Source: Listeria cornellensis FSL F6-0969
Lineage (GTDB): Bacteria > Bacillota > Bacilli > Lactobacillales > Listeriaceae
NCBI RefSeq assembly: GCF_000525855.1
Contig: NZ_AODE01000028.1
Span: 1-64,000, forward strand
Direction: 5' to 3'
DNA: 64,000 bases
Part shown: one piece after another, positions 21,041 to 29,537 of the stretch
Layout of the letters: every line of letters begins with the position of its first letter
How positions within the stretch are numbered: position 1 is the stretch's first letter
Notes under the pieces: model-generated
Told to the model about the DNA's origin: nothing
Seen by the model: only the letters and a program-made list of their open reading frames with translations
Databases searched by the model: none
Made by a program: the position numbers and the translations under genes

Positions 21041-21280
21041 AATAGCTAAAATAATTTAAAAAACGATTTTTCGATTTCAGTAATAGATGTCGCCTTCCAT
21101 TCTCTCGCAATCATTACAAGCTTTTTATTATCCTATTTAAAAAATGATTTTTACTCTGTTTTCATCTTTGAAAATGAAACAGTTACTCGTATAAACGTAT
21201 TTTAACCTACCGATGTAGAGTAGACGCTCTGATAAGTATATGTTACTGTTAATTGACCTACAATTTTAAGGAGTGTTACG

Positions 21281-21592
21281 ATGACTTTCAATGAATTTTC
21301 TGTATATATGTCTGAAAACTTGACGACAAAAAATAGCTTTTATCAAAAAGCACTCGAATTCCAAAATGAGAAAAATAAGAAGCGCCCGCCAGCAAAGCGT
21401 TGGAAAGACACGAAACTCGATCGCGCAGTGAATGCGATGTGGCAAGATATTATGAAAACAATGTATGACAAAATCAAACCGTCGATTAAACGCGATGCCC
21501 CTGATTTACGCCAAGCTTGGTTGGATTATTTTGTGAAGTATAATATTTTAGAGTCAATGGATGAGGCTTTGTCGGAGATTGAATTTGACTAA
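21281..21592 (+). CDS. Hypothetical protein, 103 aa
   Basis: Not recognised. A soluble, basic, helical protein with an N-terminal KNSFYQKALEFQNEKNKKRPPAKRW stretch and a conserved-looking C-terminus ending SEIEFD. A good ribosome site (TTAAGGAGTG) precedes the ATG. Its stop region contains the TTG start of the next gene, so the two are coupled and probably function together. Confidence 0.75.
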   Translation: MTFNEFSVYMSENLTTKNSFYQKALEFQNEKNKKRPPAKRWKDTKLDRAVNAMWQDIMKTMYDKIKPSIKRDAPDLRQAWLDYFVKYNILESMDEALSEIEFD

Positions 21593-21861
21593 CGAAAAGC
21601 TGAGGAAGCCCCTCGAAGCTGGATCTAAGAGACGCCTATAAATACGCTTCGAGTAACAAAATATGGCTCGCTAAGGCAGACCGTTGTGGCTGTTTTTATT
21701 GTCTTGAGATTTTTGCGCCTTCTGAAATTACGAACTGGCTGGAAATTGAGGATACGGCGCTTTGTCCGTACTGTATGATTGATGCGGTATTACCTGAATC
21801 GAATATGCTGCCACTCAGCCGGGAATTTTTGAGTGAGATGCATCAACAATGGTTTGAATAA
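21585..21861 (+). CDS. Small double-CxxC protein (frameshift in C4)
   Basis: If one C is removed from CCCC at 21609-21612, a TTG start inside the previous gene's last codons (GGAGATTGAA upstream) gives a 91-aa protein running MTNEKLRKPSKLDLRDAYKY and on to the stop at 21861. The body contains CGCFYC and, 26 residues later, CPYC, a likely zinc site, and ends SEMHQQWFE. It resembles small Firmicute and proteobacterial cytoplasmic proteins of unknown function that share the C-x-C-F-Y-C...CPxC layout. Without the correction the CxxC frame has no start codon. Confidence 0.65.
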
Positions 21862-21936
21862 GCCATTGCAAACAGTTGCTTTACGCGTTTTTTTTAAGAT
21901 ACAATGCTTTTATTGAATAGAAGAGGGGTGCTACAT

Positions 21937-23169
21937 ATGACAACATTTAATGAGAAATTAGAAAAGTATGCAGAATTAATCGTCAAGGTCGGAGTGAACG
22001 TTCAACCTGACCAGAAAGTAGTGATTACAAGTTCCGTTGAGAGCGCACCACTAAGCCGGTTGATTACGAAGAAAGCCTATGAAGTTGGAGCTAGCGACGT
22101 TATTATCAACTGGGCAGATGAAGAAATCACGTTACTTCGCTACCAAAATTCACCGATTGAAATTTTTGAAAAAGCTGCACTTCATCGTGCCGCGGAACGC
22201 ATTGAATTAGCTCGCGAAAATGCTGTTTTTATCTCGATTGTTTCGGAAAATCCAGATTTACTTAAAGGTGTGGATGGTAAAAAAATCGCGGCTAATCAAA
22301 AGGCAATGGGTCAAGCACTCGAGGAATTCCGCCAAATGATTCAATCTAACGCAATCAGCTGGACGGTTGTTGGTGCCGCTTCTGAGGGCTGGGCAGCGAA
22401 GGTATTCCCTGATTTACCACACGCAGATCAAGTTCCTGCACTTTGGGAAACTATCTTTGAAACAACGCGTATTAACACAGCCGATCCTGTCCAAACGTGG
22501 AAAAATCATGATGAGACGCTGAACAATAAAGCGACTTACTTGAACGAGCAACAATATACGGCGCTTCACTATACCGCACCGGGAACTGATTTAACGATTG
22601 GTCTTCCTAAAAATCATGTATGGGTTGGCGCCGGAAGCTATAATAAACAAGGCAAAGAATTCATGGCGAATATGCCTACAGAAGAAGTTTTTTCGTGCGC
22701 TGAAAAAAATAGCGTGAATGGCTATGTATCTAGTACAAAACCATTAAGCTATGCTGGTAACATCATTGATAAGTTCAAAATCACATTCAAGGATGGTCGC
22801 ATTGTCGATGTTGCAGCAGAACAAGGAGAAGATATTCTGAAGGATTTAGTGGCAACCGATGAAGGATCACATTATCTTGGCGAAGTTGCCTTGGTACCAG
22901 ATCCGTCCCCTATTTCCCAATCAGGAATCCTATTCTACAATACGCTATTTGACGAAAATGCCTCGAATCACTTGGCAATCGGAAGTGCCTATGCTTTTAA
23001 TATCAAAGGTGGCGAGGATATGAGCCGCGAAGAACTAGAAAAAGCTGGTGTCAACTCAAGTATGACCCACGTGGATTTCATGATTGGTTCGGAGAAGATG
23101 AACATTGATGGCATTACGGCAAGCGGCGATAAAGTACCTGTTTTCCGTAACGGTGACTGGGCATTTTAA
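21937..23169 (+). CDS. ampS: M29-family aminopeptidase (AmpS-like)
   Basis: Dinuclear-metal aminopeptidase of the AmpS/PepS/AmpT family, 410 aa. Metal ligands are in MPTEEVFSCAEKNSVNGYV (Glu), SHYLGEVALVPDPSPIS (Glu), NHLAIGSAY (His) and MTHVDFMIGS (His, Asp). The inner ATG 21937 is chosen because GAGGGGTG lies upstream and the protein then begins MTTFNEKLEKYAELIVKVG, the family start. It is followed by a terminator. Confidence 0.92.
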   Translation: MTTFNEKLEKYAELIVKVGVNVQPDQKVVITSSVESAPLSRLITKKAYEVGASDVIINWADEEITLLRYQNSPIEIFEKAALHRAAERIELARENAVFISIVSENPDLLKGVDGKKIAANQKAMGQALEEFRQMIQSNAISWTVVGAASEGWAAKVFPDLPHADQVPALWETIFETTRINTADPVQTWKNHDETLNNKATYLNEQQYTALHYTAPGTDLTIGLPKNHVWVGAGSYNKQGKEFMANMPTEEVFSCAEKNSVNGYVSSTKPLSYAGNIIDKFKITFKDGRIVDVAAEQGEDILKDLVATDEGSHYLGEVALVPDPSPISQSGILFYNTLFDENASNHLAIGSAYAFNIKGGEDMSREELEKAGVNSSMTHVDFMIGSEKMNIDGITASGDKVPVFRNGDWAF

Positions 23170-23200
23170 TAATACAATGATTGTTTACTAATTCATAACA

Positions 23201-23234
23201 AAGCCCATGGAAGAACTGTTTCATGGGCTTTTCT
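23201..23234 (+). terminator. Terminator after ampS
   Basis: AAGCCCATGGA and TCATGGGCTT form a 10-bp stem followed by TTCTTG. It lies only about 22 bp before the MFS start. Confidence 0.78.
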
Positions 23235-23255
23235 TGTAAAGAAGGTGTTTTTTCT

Positions 23256-24518
23256 ATGAAATTTAAGACTTGGGATATCAATCTTAAAGTGCGACTATTC
23301 GGGGAGGCTTTGCTCGATATTTCCTTTTGGGCGGTGTTTCCCTTTTTAACGATTTATTTTTCGGACTCCATTGGTAGGCAAACAACGAGTCTGTTGCTTA
23401 TTTTATCGCAGGCTTTATCTGTGATCACTGCCCTACTCGGCGGTTACTTCGCCGATACTTATGGGCGTAAACGAATGATGAGTATTTCGGTCATCGGTGA
23501 AGGTGCCGGTTTCCTTATTTTTGCGATTGCAGCGACAACTATTTTTCATTCGCCTTATGTGGCATTTTTTTGGATTTATGGTTGCGAGTATTTTTATGTC
23601 ATTCTACCAACCAGCGAGTCAAGCGATGATTGCGGATGTTGTGAAACCCGAGCACCGGAGTCATGTGTACTCCATTTTTTACATGATGATTAATATTGCG
23701 GTCGTTATTGGCCCGATTATCGGGGCGCTTGTGTTTAATAATTATACATCGCAAACCCTACTCGCGATTGTTTTGGCTGACCTACTTCTATTGATTTTAC
23801 TAACAAAATTCGGACATGAAACAGCACCAATGGCTCTCGATAAGGAACTACGCAAGGCTCAACGTGAGAAAAAAAATTGGCACGGTTTTAATAGAGCAAT
23901 TACGCAACTACAAACTGATTTTTAAAGATAAAGTTTTTTTTCTTATATATTGTTGCTGGCGTCATTATTTCGCAATCCTTCATGCAACTGGACTTACTAT
24001 TCCCGCTCTATATTACAGAGGTTATTGGGGATTCATCGATTTTCTCGATACAGCTTACCGGAGAACAATTATTCGGCTTCATCGTCTCCATCAATGGCTT
24101 CTGTGTAGCTTTATTGACAGTTTTCTTCACTCGACTCATGAGCCAATATCGCGAAAAGCTAGTTTTCATGAATTCGTCCTTCTTGTACGGGATTGCCATC
24201 CTTCTGTTCGGAATCACAACCGGTCCATGGGGTGCTATTTTAGCGATTATATTATTTAGTTTTGCAGAATTAATGACGGTCGGAATCCAACAGAATTTCG
24301 TTGCAAAAATTGCTCCGGATGATAAACGAGCCATGTACTTCTCGGCAGCTGGACTTCGCTATACGTTTGGGAAAGTGATAGCGCCACTAGCGATTACCCT
24401 ATCTACACTCGTTGGCTATTTCGCAACGTTTGCAACCATTGCAGTGCTTGCAGTAATCAGTGGATTTATATACTTCTACATGTATAGTCTCTATGAAAAA
24501 CAAGACCGCGCTAAATAG
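23256..24518 (+). CDS. MFS transporter (three frameshifts)
   Basis: Twelve-helix major facilitator of the drug-efflux type. The MFS loop 2-3 motif appears as GGYFADTYGRKRMMSIS, and helices continue through SQAMIADVVKPEHRSHVYS to the C-terminal FATIAVLAVISGFIYFY. The gene is split across three frames by one extra T at T7 23565-23571 (six expected, VAFFGFMVAS), T5 23919-23923 and T8 23934-23941 (corrected TDFKDKVFFLYIVAGVIIS). Corrected length about 419 aa. ATG 23256 follows AAAGAAGG. Substrate unknown. Confidence 0.85.
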
Positions 24519-24715
24519 CGTTACAAAAAGCTACACTTAAAACGCATAATTCAGACTTTAGAAAAACAGCTTTTCATGATATTTCTCCAAAATTCAGCAT
24601 GTCGATAAATGCTTAGTTTCTACGCAAAAGCTCGTACCAGTGGGGAGCCTACTAGGGTAGAAGAACATTGAAACGGAACTTTTAACGACGAAATTGAGCG
24701 TTTGTTGATACGCTG
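24519..24715 (+). other. Intergenic region, possible small RNA
   Basis: No protein gene is visible between the MFS stop and the hairpin at 24716. A short element CACTTAAAACGCATA near 24533 echoes the terminator's CTTAAAACGCATAG. The distance of about 200 nt from the MFS stop to a strong terminator could mean a small RNA or just a long 3' UTR. Confidence 0.3.
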
Positions 24716-24744
24716 AGCTATGCTTAAAACGCATAGCTTTTTTA
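24716..24744 (+). terminator. Terminator upstream of the first MreB-like gene
   Basis: AGCTATGC and GCATAGCT (24716-24723 and 24731-24738) form a perfect stem followed by T6. Confidence 0.85.
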
Positions 24745-24850
24745 GTATTATTTTATGCTTTTATGTTTACTTTCCTCACTTTAAGGCAATTATGTCATTA
24801 AGAAGTCAATATGTTTTAACAAATTTCAAAGGAAAGTAAGGTGTGTGCTT

Positions 24851-25897
24851 ATGTTTAGTCATTCTTCAATTGGAATCGATTTAGGGACAGCAAATATTGT
24901 TGTTTACAATGAACTGCGTGGAATTATATTTCGTGAACCTGCTGTCGTCGTTTTAGATGCCGAGACAAAAGCAGTCTATGCTATCGGGAACTTGGCAAAA
25001 CAAATGTACGGAAAAACACCTACCACTTTAACAGCTATTAAACCGTTAAAAGATGGTGTTATTGCTGATTTTGATAATGCAGTGAAGCTATTGCAAGCCG
25101 TTCTGGATCGTGTCACTCGCATAGCTAACATCCCCATTCGTAAAACAGCAGCTAGCATCAACGTACCAGCTGGCGCAACGCTTGTGGAGCGGAATATTAT
25201 TCGTGATGCTGTACTCGCAACTGGAATCAAAGTAGTTACCATTGTGGAGGCTCCTGTTGCTGCTGCCATTGGTGCTGGACTTCCCATCAATGAACCTGTA
25301 TCTAATATGATTGTAGACATTGGTGCTGGTACAACGGAAATATCCATTGTTTCCTATCGAGGTGTCCTCGCTAATATGTCCATTCGTTCTGCTGGTGATT
25401 CTTTAGATGCCGAAATCATTCAATATTTCCGGGAAAAACACCATCTTTTAATTGGTGAATTAACTGCCGAAAAAATGAAAAAGAAACTCGGTTACGCGCC
25501 TGGTCCTCATATTCTGAAGACCATGGAAGTTCGTGGTCGTAGCTTACTAACCGGGCTCCCAGCAACTACAAAAATATCCTCTCCTGACATCCAACCACTA
25601 ATTACAGAATTTTTAGCCAAAATTATAAAAATGATTCATGTGATGGTGGAGCAGTCCCCTGCTGAACTTAGCGGTGATATCATGGATCAAGGTATTATTT
25701 TAACCGGTGGCGGTTCCTTACTAAATGGCTTTAAAGAATGGCTAACGAAGCAAGTTGATTTTCCAGTTATACTCGATCCAAGTCCATTAGAATCCGTGGC
25801 TATCGGAACTGAGCGGATTCATTTTTATAGTCAACGCACGGTATCCGGGGATTTGGAGCTGAACACACCGCGCCTTAATCTCCCATTTTTCTCTTGA
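24851..25897 (+). CDS. MreB/Mbl-like actin paralogue, divergent
   Basis: Bacterial actin-fold ATPase, 348 aa. Phosphate 1 motif [14 protein letters not shown], phosphate 2 IVDIGAGTTEISIVS, and adenosine motif GIILTGGGSLLNGF are intact. It differs from the copy next door in Ala for Gly in the phosphate-2 loop and in a C-terminal tail of about 20 residues (RTVSGDLELNTPRLN...). The ATG 24851 follows GTAAGGTG. It probably directs lateral-wall synthesis with its paralogue 190 bp downstream. There are no mreC/mreD neighbours, so it is not the cell-shape operon copy. Confidence 0.88.
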   Translation: MFSHSSIGIDLGTANIVVYNELRGIIFREPAVVVLDAETKAVYAIGNLAKQMYGKTPTTLTAIKPLKDGVIADFDNAVKLLQAVLDRVTRIANIPIRKTAASINVPAGATLVERNIIRDAVLATGIKVVTIVEAPVAAAIGAGLPINEPVSNMIVDIGAGTTEISIVSYRGVLANMSIRSAGDSLDAEIIQYFREKHHLLIGELTAEKMKKKLGYAPGPHILKTMEVRGRSLLTGLPATTKISSPDIQPLITEFLAKIIKMIHVMVEQSPAELSGDIMDQGIILTGGGSLLNGFKEWLTKQVDFPVILDPSPLESVAIGTERIHFYSQRTVSGDLELNTPRLNLPFFS

Positions 25898-26087
25898 GTT
25901 AAATACTGGATTTGTATTAAGTTCTTTACATGCGGTTTACGTTTTCCATGCGAAAGCCTATTCCTGCGCGATTCCTATATTACCTTTTTATATCATTATC
26001 TTTATAAGCCCCAACAACGGCAAAACTGCTTTATACTAGAGACTATGCCGATAAAAGCATGAAAAAGGAAATATGGAGGGTAAAAAA

Positions 26088-27095
26088 ATGTTTGGTAATA
26101 CAACGATCGGTATCGACCTTGGTACCGCAAACATCTTAGTGTATAGTAAATCTGAAGGACTTATCTTGAATGAACCTTCTGTAGTTGCCATGGATGTAAA
26201 CACCAAGTCCGTGCTTGCGATTGGCCAAGAAGCAAAAGAAATGATTGGAAAAACACCTACTAATATTATTGCAGTTCGCCCATTAAAAGATGGCGTTATT
26301 GCTGATTATGACGTCACAGCTGACCTTTTGCGCGAGATCATGCGTCGGGTCACAGGAGTTGTTGGTAATTCGGTGAAAAGGCCGAACGTTGTTGTTTGTG
26401 CACCAACTGGAGCAACTTCTGTGGAACGCCGCGCGATTATTGATGCGGTGAAATCGATGGGAGCGAAAGAAGTCTCGCTTATCGAAGAACCTGTTGCAGC
26501 GGCAATCGGAGCTGATTTGCCGGTTGATGAACCTATCGCGAATGTCATTGTAGATATCGGCGGTGGAACAAGTGAAATCGCCATCATCTCTTACGGAGGC
26601 ATTGTAACGAGTACGTCTGTTAGAACCGGCGGCGATCATATGGATGATGAGATTATCCAACATATTCGCAAAAACTACAATCTTCTAGTCGGGGAAGCTA
26701 CAGCCGAACGGATTAAAATGGAACTTGGTTATGCGCCAATTCCTCATACTGAAATAACGATGGATGTGCGCGGACGTGACCTGTTAACGGGTTTACCGAT
26801 GACACTCACCATTACGTCTACCGAGATTCAAAAAGCATTGGAAGAAACGCTAAGCCGTATACTCGAAGCGATTCGCGTGACATTAGAGCAATGTCCAGCC
26901 GAACTAAGCGGTGATATTGTCGATCGTGGCATCGTTTTAACCGGTGGTGGCTCACAATTACATGGCTTCCAAGAATGGCTCGTCAATCAAATCGATGTTC
27001 CTGTACATATGGCACCGAGTCCTTTAGAGTCCGTAGCTATCGGAACCGGTATGTCACTTGAGTACATTGATAAAGTATCTAAAAAAATTAATTAA
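26088..27095 (+). CDS. MreB/Mbl-like rod-shape protein
   Basis: 335 aa, close to canonical MreB/Mbl. [66 protein letters not shown] and [15 protein letters not shown] are all typical. Start ATG 26088, seven bases after GGAGGG; an upstream in-frame ATG has no ribosome site. About 190 bp separate it from the upstream paralogue, so it may have its own promoter. Ends at a strong terminator. Confidence 0.92.
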   Translation: MFGNTTIGIDLGTANILVYSKSEGLILNEPSVVAMDVNTKSVLAIGQEAKEMIGKTPTNIIAVRPLKDGVIADYDVTADLLREIMRRVTGVVGNSVKRPNVVVCAPTGATSVERRAIIDAVKSMGAKEVSLIEEPVAAAIGADLPVDEPIANVIVDIGGGTSEIAIISYGGIVTSTSVRTGGDHMDDEIIQHIRKNYNLLVGEATAERIKMELGYAPIPHTEITMDVRGRDLLTGLPMTLTITSTEIQKALEETLSRILEAIRVTLEQCPAELSGDIVDRGIVLTGGGSQLHGFQEWLVNQIDVPVHMAPSPLESVAIGTGMSLEYIDKVSKKIN

Positions 27096-27101
27096 CTGCA
27101 G

Positions 27102-27152
27102 AAAAACCAGGAAAAAACAAGTCGGCTTCGACTCTTTTTTTCCTGGTTTTTT
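27102..27152. terminator. Bidirectional terminator
   Basis: AAAAACCAGGAAAAAA...GTCGGCTTCGAC...TTTTTTTCCTGGTTTTTTTT forms a long stem with a GGCTTC-closed tip. It separates the second MreB-like gene from the convergent CPBP gene. Confidence 0.93.
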
Positions 27153-27157
27153 TTAGT

Positions 27158-27793
27158 CTATTTTAATAGTATTGGCAAGAACGTGATGACGTCAAAAGCA
27201 ATGTGCACAATCCATGTTACCCAGATAGAATTGCTTTTCTTAAATAAATAATTTAAAACGAGTCTGCTCGGAATAATTGTGACTAAGCATTGCAGTGCGT
27301 TATAGTCATAGGCTGGTAAATGCCACAATGCGAATAAGATCGAGCATAGCATCGTCGCTTGCCAGAATTTCCAATTTAATTTTTTCCAGGCTGCGTAGAG
27401 AATTCCGATGGAGAGTAGCTCTTCACCGAGAAGCATGAATGGGACGTTTTTAAAGACATAATCCCATGTCAGAACACTGTTTATATCATTCGCGGTCGTT
27501 CCACCAGCGATTGCCGCCCAGAGACTCCCTGCTATCGTTCCAACAATGACCAGAAATGGGATTCCGATCAACAACCATTTGATGCTAAAATGCTTGAACC
27601 AGTCTAGAAATTCCTCTTTCAGCATGATATACAGCAGAATAAACATAATAATTACATTGAAAAATGCGCCAATGTTCTCTAGATATGGTGTATCCGTGAG
27701 TACAAATGGTAATAATTGATACGCTATCCCCACTAATATCGCGCTTATTATGACAAAATAACCTTTTTTCTTATCTACCAATGAATGTTCCAT
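27158..27793 (-). CDS. CPBP family intramembrane glutamic endopeptidase
   Basis: 211-aa membrane protein with about six hydrophobic segments. CPBP motifs are present: GEELLSIGIL (motif 1, EE kept but the usual Arg replaced), FALWHLPAY (motif 2, FxxxH) and HIAFDV (motif 3, His kept). These residues form the active site in Rce1-type proteases. In Firmicutes such proteins are often bacteriocin self-immunity or regulatory proteases; no bacteriocin gene is near. The missing Arg may alter activity. Confidence 0.85.
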   Translation of the reverse strand: MEHSLVDKKKGYFVIISAILVGIAYQLLPFVLTDTPYLENIGAFFNVIIMFILLYIMLKEEFLDWFKHFSIKWLLIGIPFLVIVGTIAGSLWAAIAGGTTANDINSVLTWDYVFKNVPFMLLGEELLSIGILYAAWKKLNWKFWQATMLCSILFALWHLPAYDYNALQCLVTIIPSRLVLNYLFKKSNSIWVTWIVHIAFDVITFLPILLK

Positions 27794-28011
27794 CTACTTG
27801 CTCCTTTTCGATAAATTGAAATGTTGCAAGCTCCTAGAAGCATATCTGTTTGAAAACTATTTCCTCTTTTATTACCCTCTTTTTCATGATGTAAATCTTA
27901 AATCCTATGGAAGATGACGTAGTTAAGTATAAACAATAGATTGATTTCTAACATGTGAATTATATTACAATCTAAACATATAAACTTACATTTTGGTAAC
28001 CCTATAAAACG

Positions 28012-28056
28012 CAAAAATGGTTGACATGAGGTTTTGTATCTAACCCCATGCCAACC
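28012..28056 (-). terminator. Lipoprotein gene terminator
   Basis: On the minus strand GGTTGGCATGGGG pairs with CCTCATGTCAACC (with G-T pairs), then ATTTTTG. The gap 27794-28011 is AT-rich and holds no gene I can support, presumably the CPBP gene promoter. Confidence 0.82.
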
Positions 28057-28069
28057 ACTTTCTCCATTT

Positions 28070-29128
28070 TCACTTTAGATCCATTGTATATAACTCGTTT
28101 CCTTTATCATCTTGAATGGAGACAGATGAAATCGTATCTATTTTCATTTCTGTTTTCTTTGTCAGTTGAATCAGGGCATTTTTGTCATTGTATCCCGTGT
28201 GGAGTGGCTGTTTATACTCTTTACCCTCTGTTGATTTCAAAACCACCGTCGTGCCTTTCTTAATAATTGTTTCCAGTTCAGCAACGACTCCGATATACTG
28301 ATTTTTGTCGCCTTGTAGCTGGAGTAGCGATACGTCATTATCTCGTTGCGGATTGTCATTCTTGGCGGTCTCCTTCACTACAAGCTTATTATTTGGGTAG
28401 GTGAATTCAACTAAATGATACGCCCCATCCTTATCGCGCAAAATAGCTGTATAAATTTGTTTCTTCTGTGTCGCGCTACTTACTACTTTCCAGTCCTTAT
28501 CCGCGATGTATTTATTAACTGCTGGGAAAAAGGCGTTTCTTTTCGCGCGTTCTGATGGTGCTTGGGCCTTTATTTTACTTGGATTTAAGTCGTTATTGTA
28601 AATGCTTTTATTAGCGTCATTACGCAGCTCGATGCGTTTTAGTCCGCTCACCGTCTTTGGATCAAGTGAGGGAATCGCCACAATAGCAACCGTCTTCCCG
28701 TCTTCTACCGTACTTTTATTCGTTAGCGAAACGCCAATTGCTTCGTCTACTTCTTTATTACTATCAAGCAAAACTAGTTCTGTTGCCTCTTTCGCGAGAC
28801 TTGCGTCATTGATTTCGACCATTGCGATTAAACCATCCAAACCGTTCATGAGGCTTAGTTTCACTTTTGAATCTTTTGTTTTAAGCGCGGAGTCCAGTTG
28901 TATATTCGAAATATCTTTTTCATTCGCATCTTTGTAGTACTCAAGCACACCTGTCATATCATTGTTATCCTTCACATACGCTAGCTGGTAGTCTTTTAAA
29001 TCTGTTTTCACATTCTGGATAACGGTCAATGAATTATCGTTTAGAACCTCGTCTATGCCTTCCTTACCACATGCTGCTAATCCGACTAGAAGTAATAATC
29101 CTATCAATACTGGTATCAATTTCTTCAA
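28070..29128 (-). CDS. Lipoprotein of unknown function
   Basis: 352 aa with a lipoprotein signal peptide: MKKLIPVLIGLLLLVGLAAC, the lipobox Cys being residue 20. The remainder is a hydrophilic secreted domain rich in Lys and Asp, with no cysteine and no motif I recognise; a repeated-looking pattern of beta-strand segments (e.g. AIVAIPSLDPKTVSGLKRIEL, SSVSIQDDKGNELYTMDLK at the end) suggests two related halves. It is monocistronic with its own terminator. Confidence 0.8.
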   Translation of the reverse strand: MKKLIPVLIGLLLLVGLAACGKEGIDEVLNDNSLTVIQNVKTDLKDYQLAYVKDNNDMTGVLEYYKDANEKDISNIQLDSALKTKDSKVKLSLMNGLDGLIAMVEINDASLAKEATELVLLDSNKEVDEAIGVSLTNKSTVEDGKTVAIVAIPSLDPKTVSGLKRIELRNDANKSIYNNDLNPSKIKAQAPSERAKRNAFFPAVNKYIADKDWKVVSSATQKKQIYTAILRDKDGAYHLVEFTYPNNKLVVKETAKNDNPQRDNDVSLLQLQGDKNQYIGVVAELETIIKKGTTVVLKSTEGKEYKQPLHTGYNDKNALIQLTKKTEMKIDTISSVSIQDDKGNELYTMDLK

Positions 29129-29164
29129 TCTGTTCCTTCCTCTCTCTTGATTTTTGCAAACAGA

Positions 29165-29194
29165 TTGCTCCCCACCTCTGTTTTATGTTAAAAT
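29165..29194 (+). promoter_or_regulatory. tRNA-Arg promoter
   Basis: TTGCTC (29165-29170), an 18-bp spacer and TAAAAT (29189-29194), about 25 bp upstream of the tRNA 5' end. Confidence 0.55.
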
Positions 29195-29218
29195 GATAGA
29201 GTTGGTAAAATCAATCGT

Positions 29219-29292
29219 GTCCTGATAGCTCAGTAGGATAGAGCGACAGCCTCCTAAGCTGTAGGCCGTGGGTTCGATTCCCTCTCAGGACA
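29219..29292 (+). tRNA. tRNA-Arg (anticodon CCT)
   Basis: A full cloverleaf: acceptor GTCCTGA/TCAGGAC, D arm GCTC...GAGC, anticodon stem ACAGC/GCTGT with loop CTCCTAA (anticodon CCT, reads AGG), T arm GTGGG-TTCGATT-CCCTC (one mismatch), discriminator A. The CCA end is not encoded. No integrase is nearby, although this tRNA is a known integration site in other bacteria. Confidence 0.97.
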
Positions 29293-29493
29293 TTTTTAGT
29301 TGAAATACGAAACTGCTTTCATTCCACATATACCAAACGTTAACTATTTTACTATGTACAACAAAGGTTCAACTTTTATGTACCATTTCATTATAGCGTT
29401 TTTTATGTCAAAAATAAAGTGTTAATCATCTTTTTTTACATTTATGTTACAAAATAATTTCTTTAGCATTACGTTAAATGGTTTTTTGATACG

Positions 29494-29527
29494 AAAAGGA
29501 TCCGGTTTTATAGCCAGATCCTTTTTA
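29494..29527. terminator. YhgE terminator
   Basis: AAAAGGATC and GATCCTTTTT pair with a stem extended by CGG/CCA partly; A and T runs flank both sides. The gap 29293-29493 between tRNA and terminator is AT-rich with no gene visible. Confidence 0.85.
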
Positions 29528-29537
29528 TGATGCCTTA

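Noticed and set aside
29219-29292. tRNA-Arg as an integration site for a mobile element
   Set aside because: No integrase, excisionase or repeated tRNA 3' end is found nearby; neighbours look like core genes.
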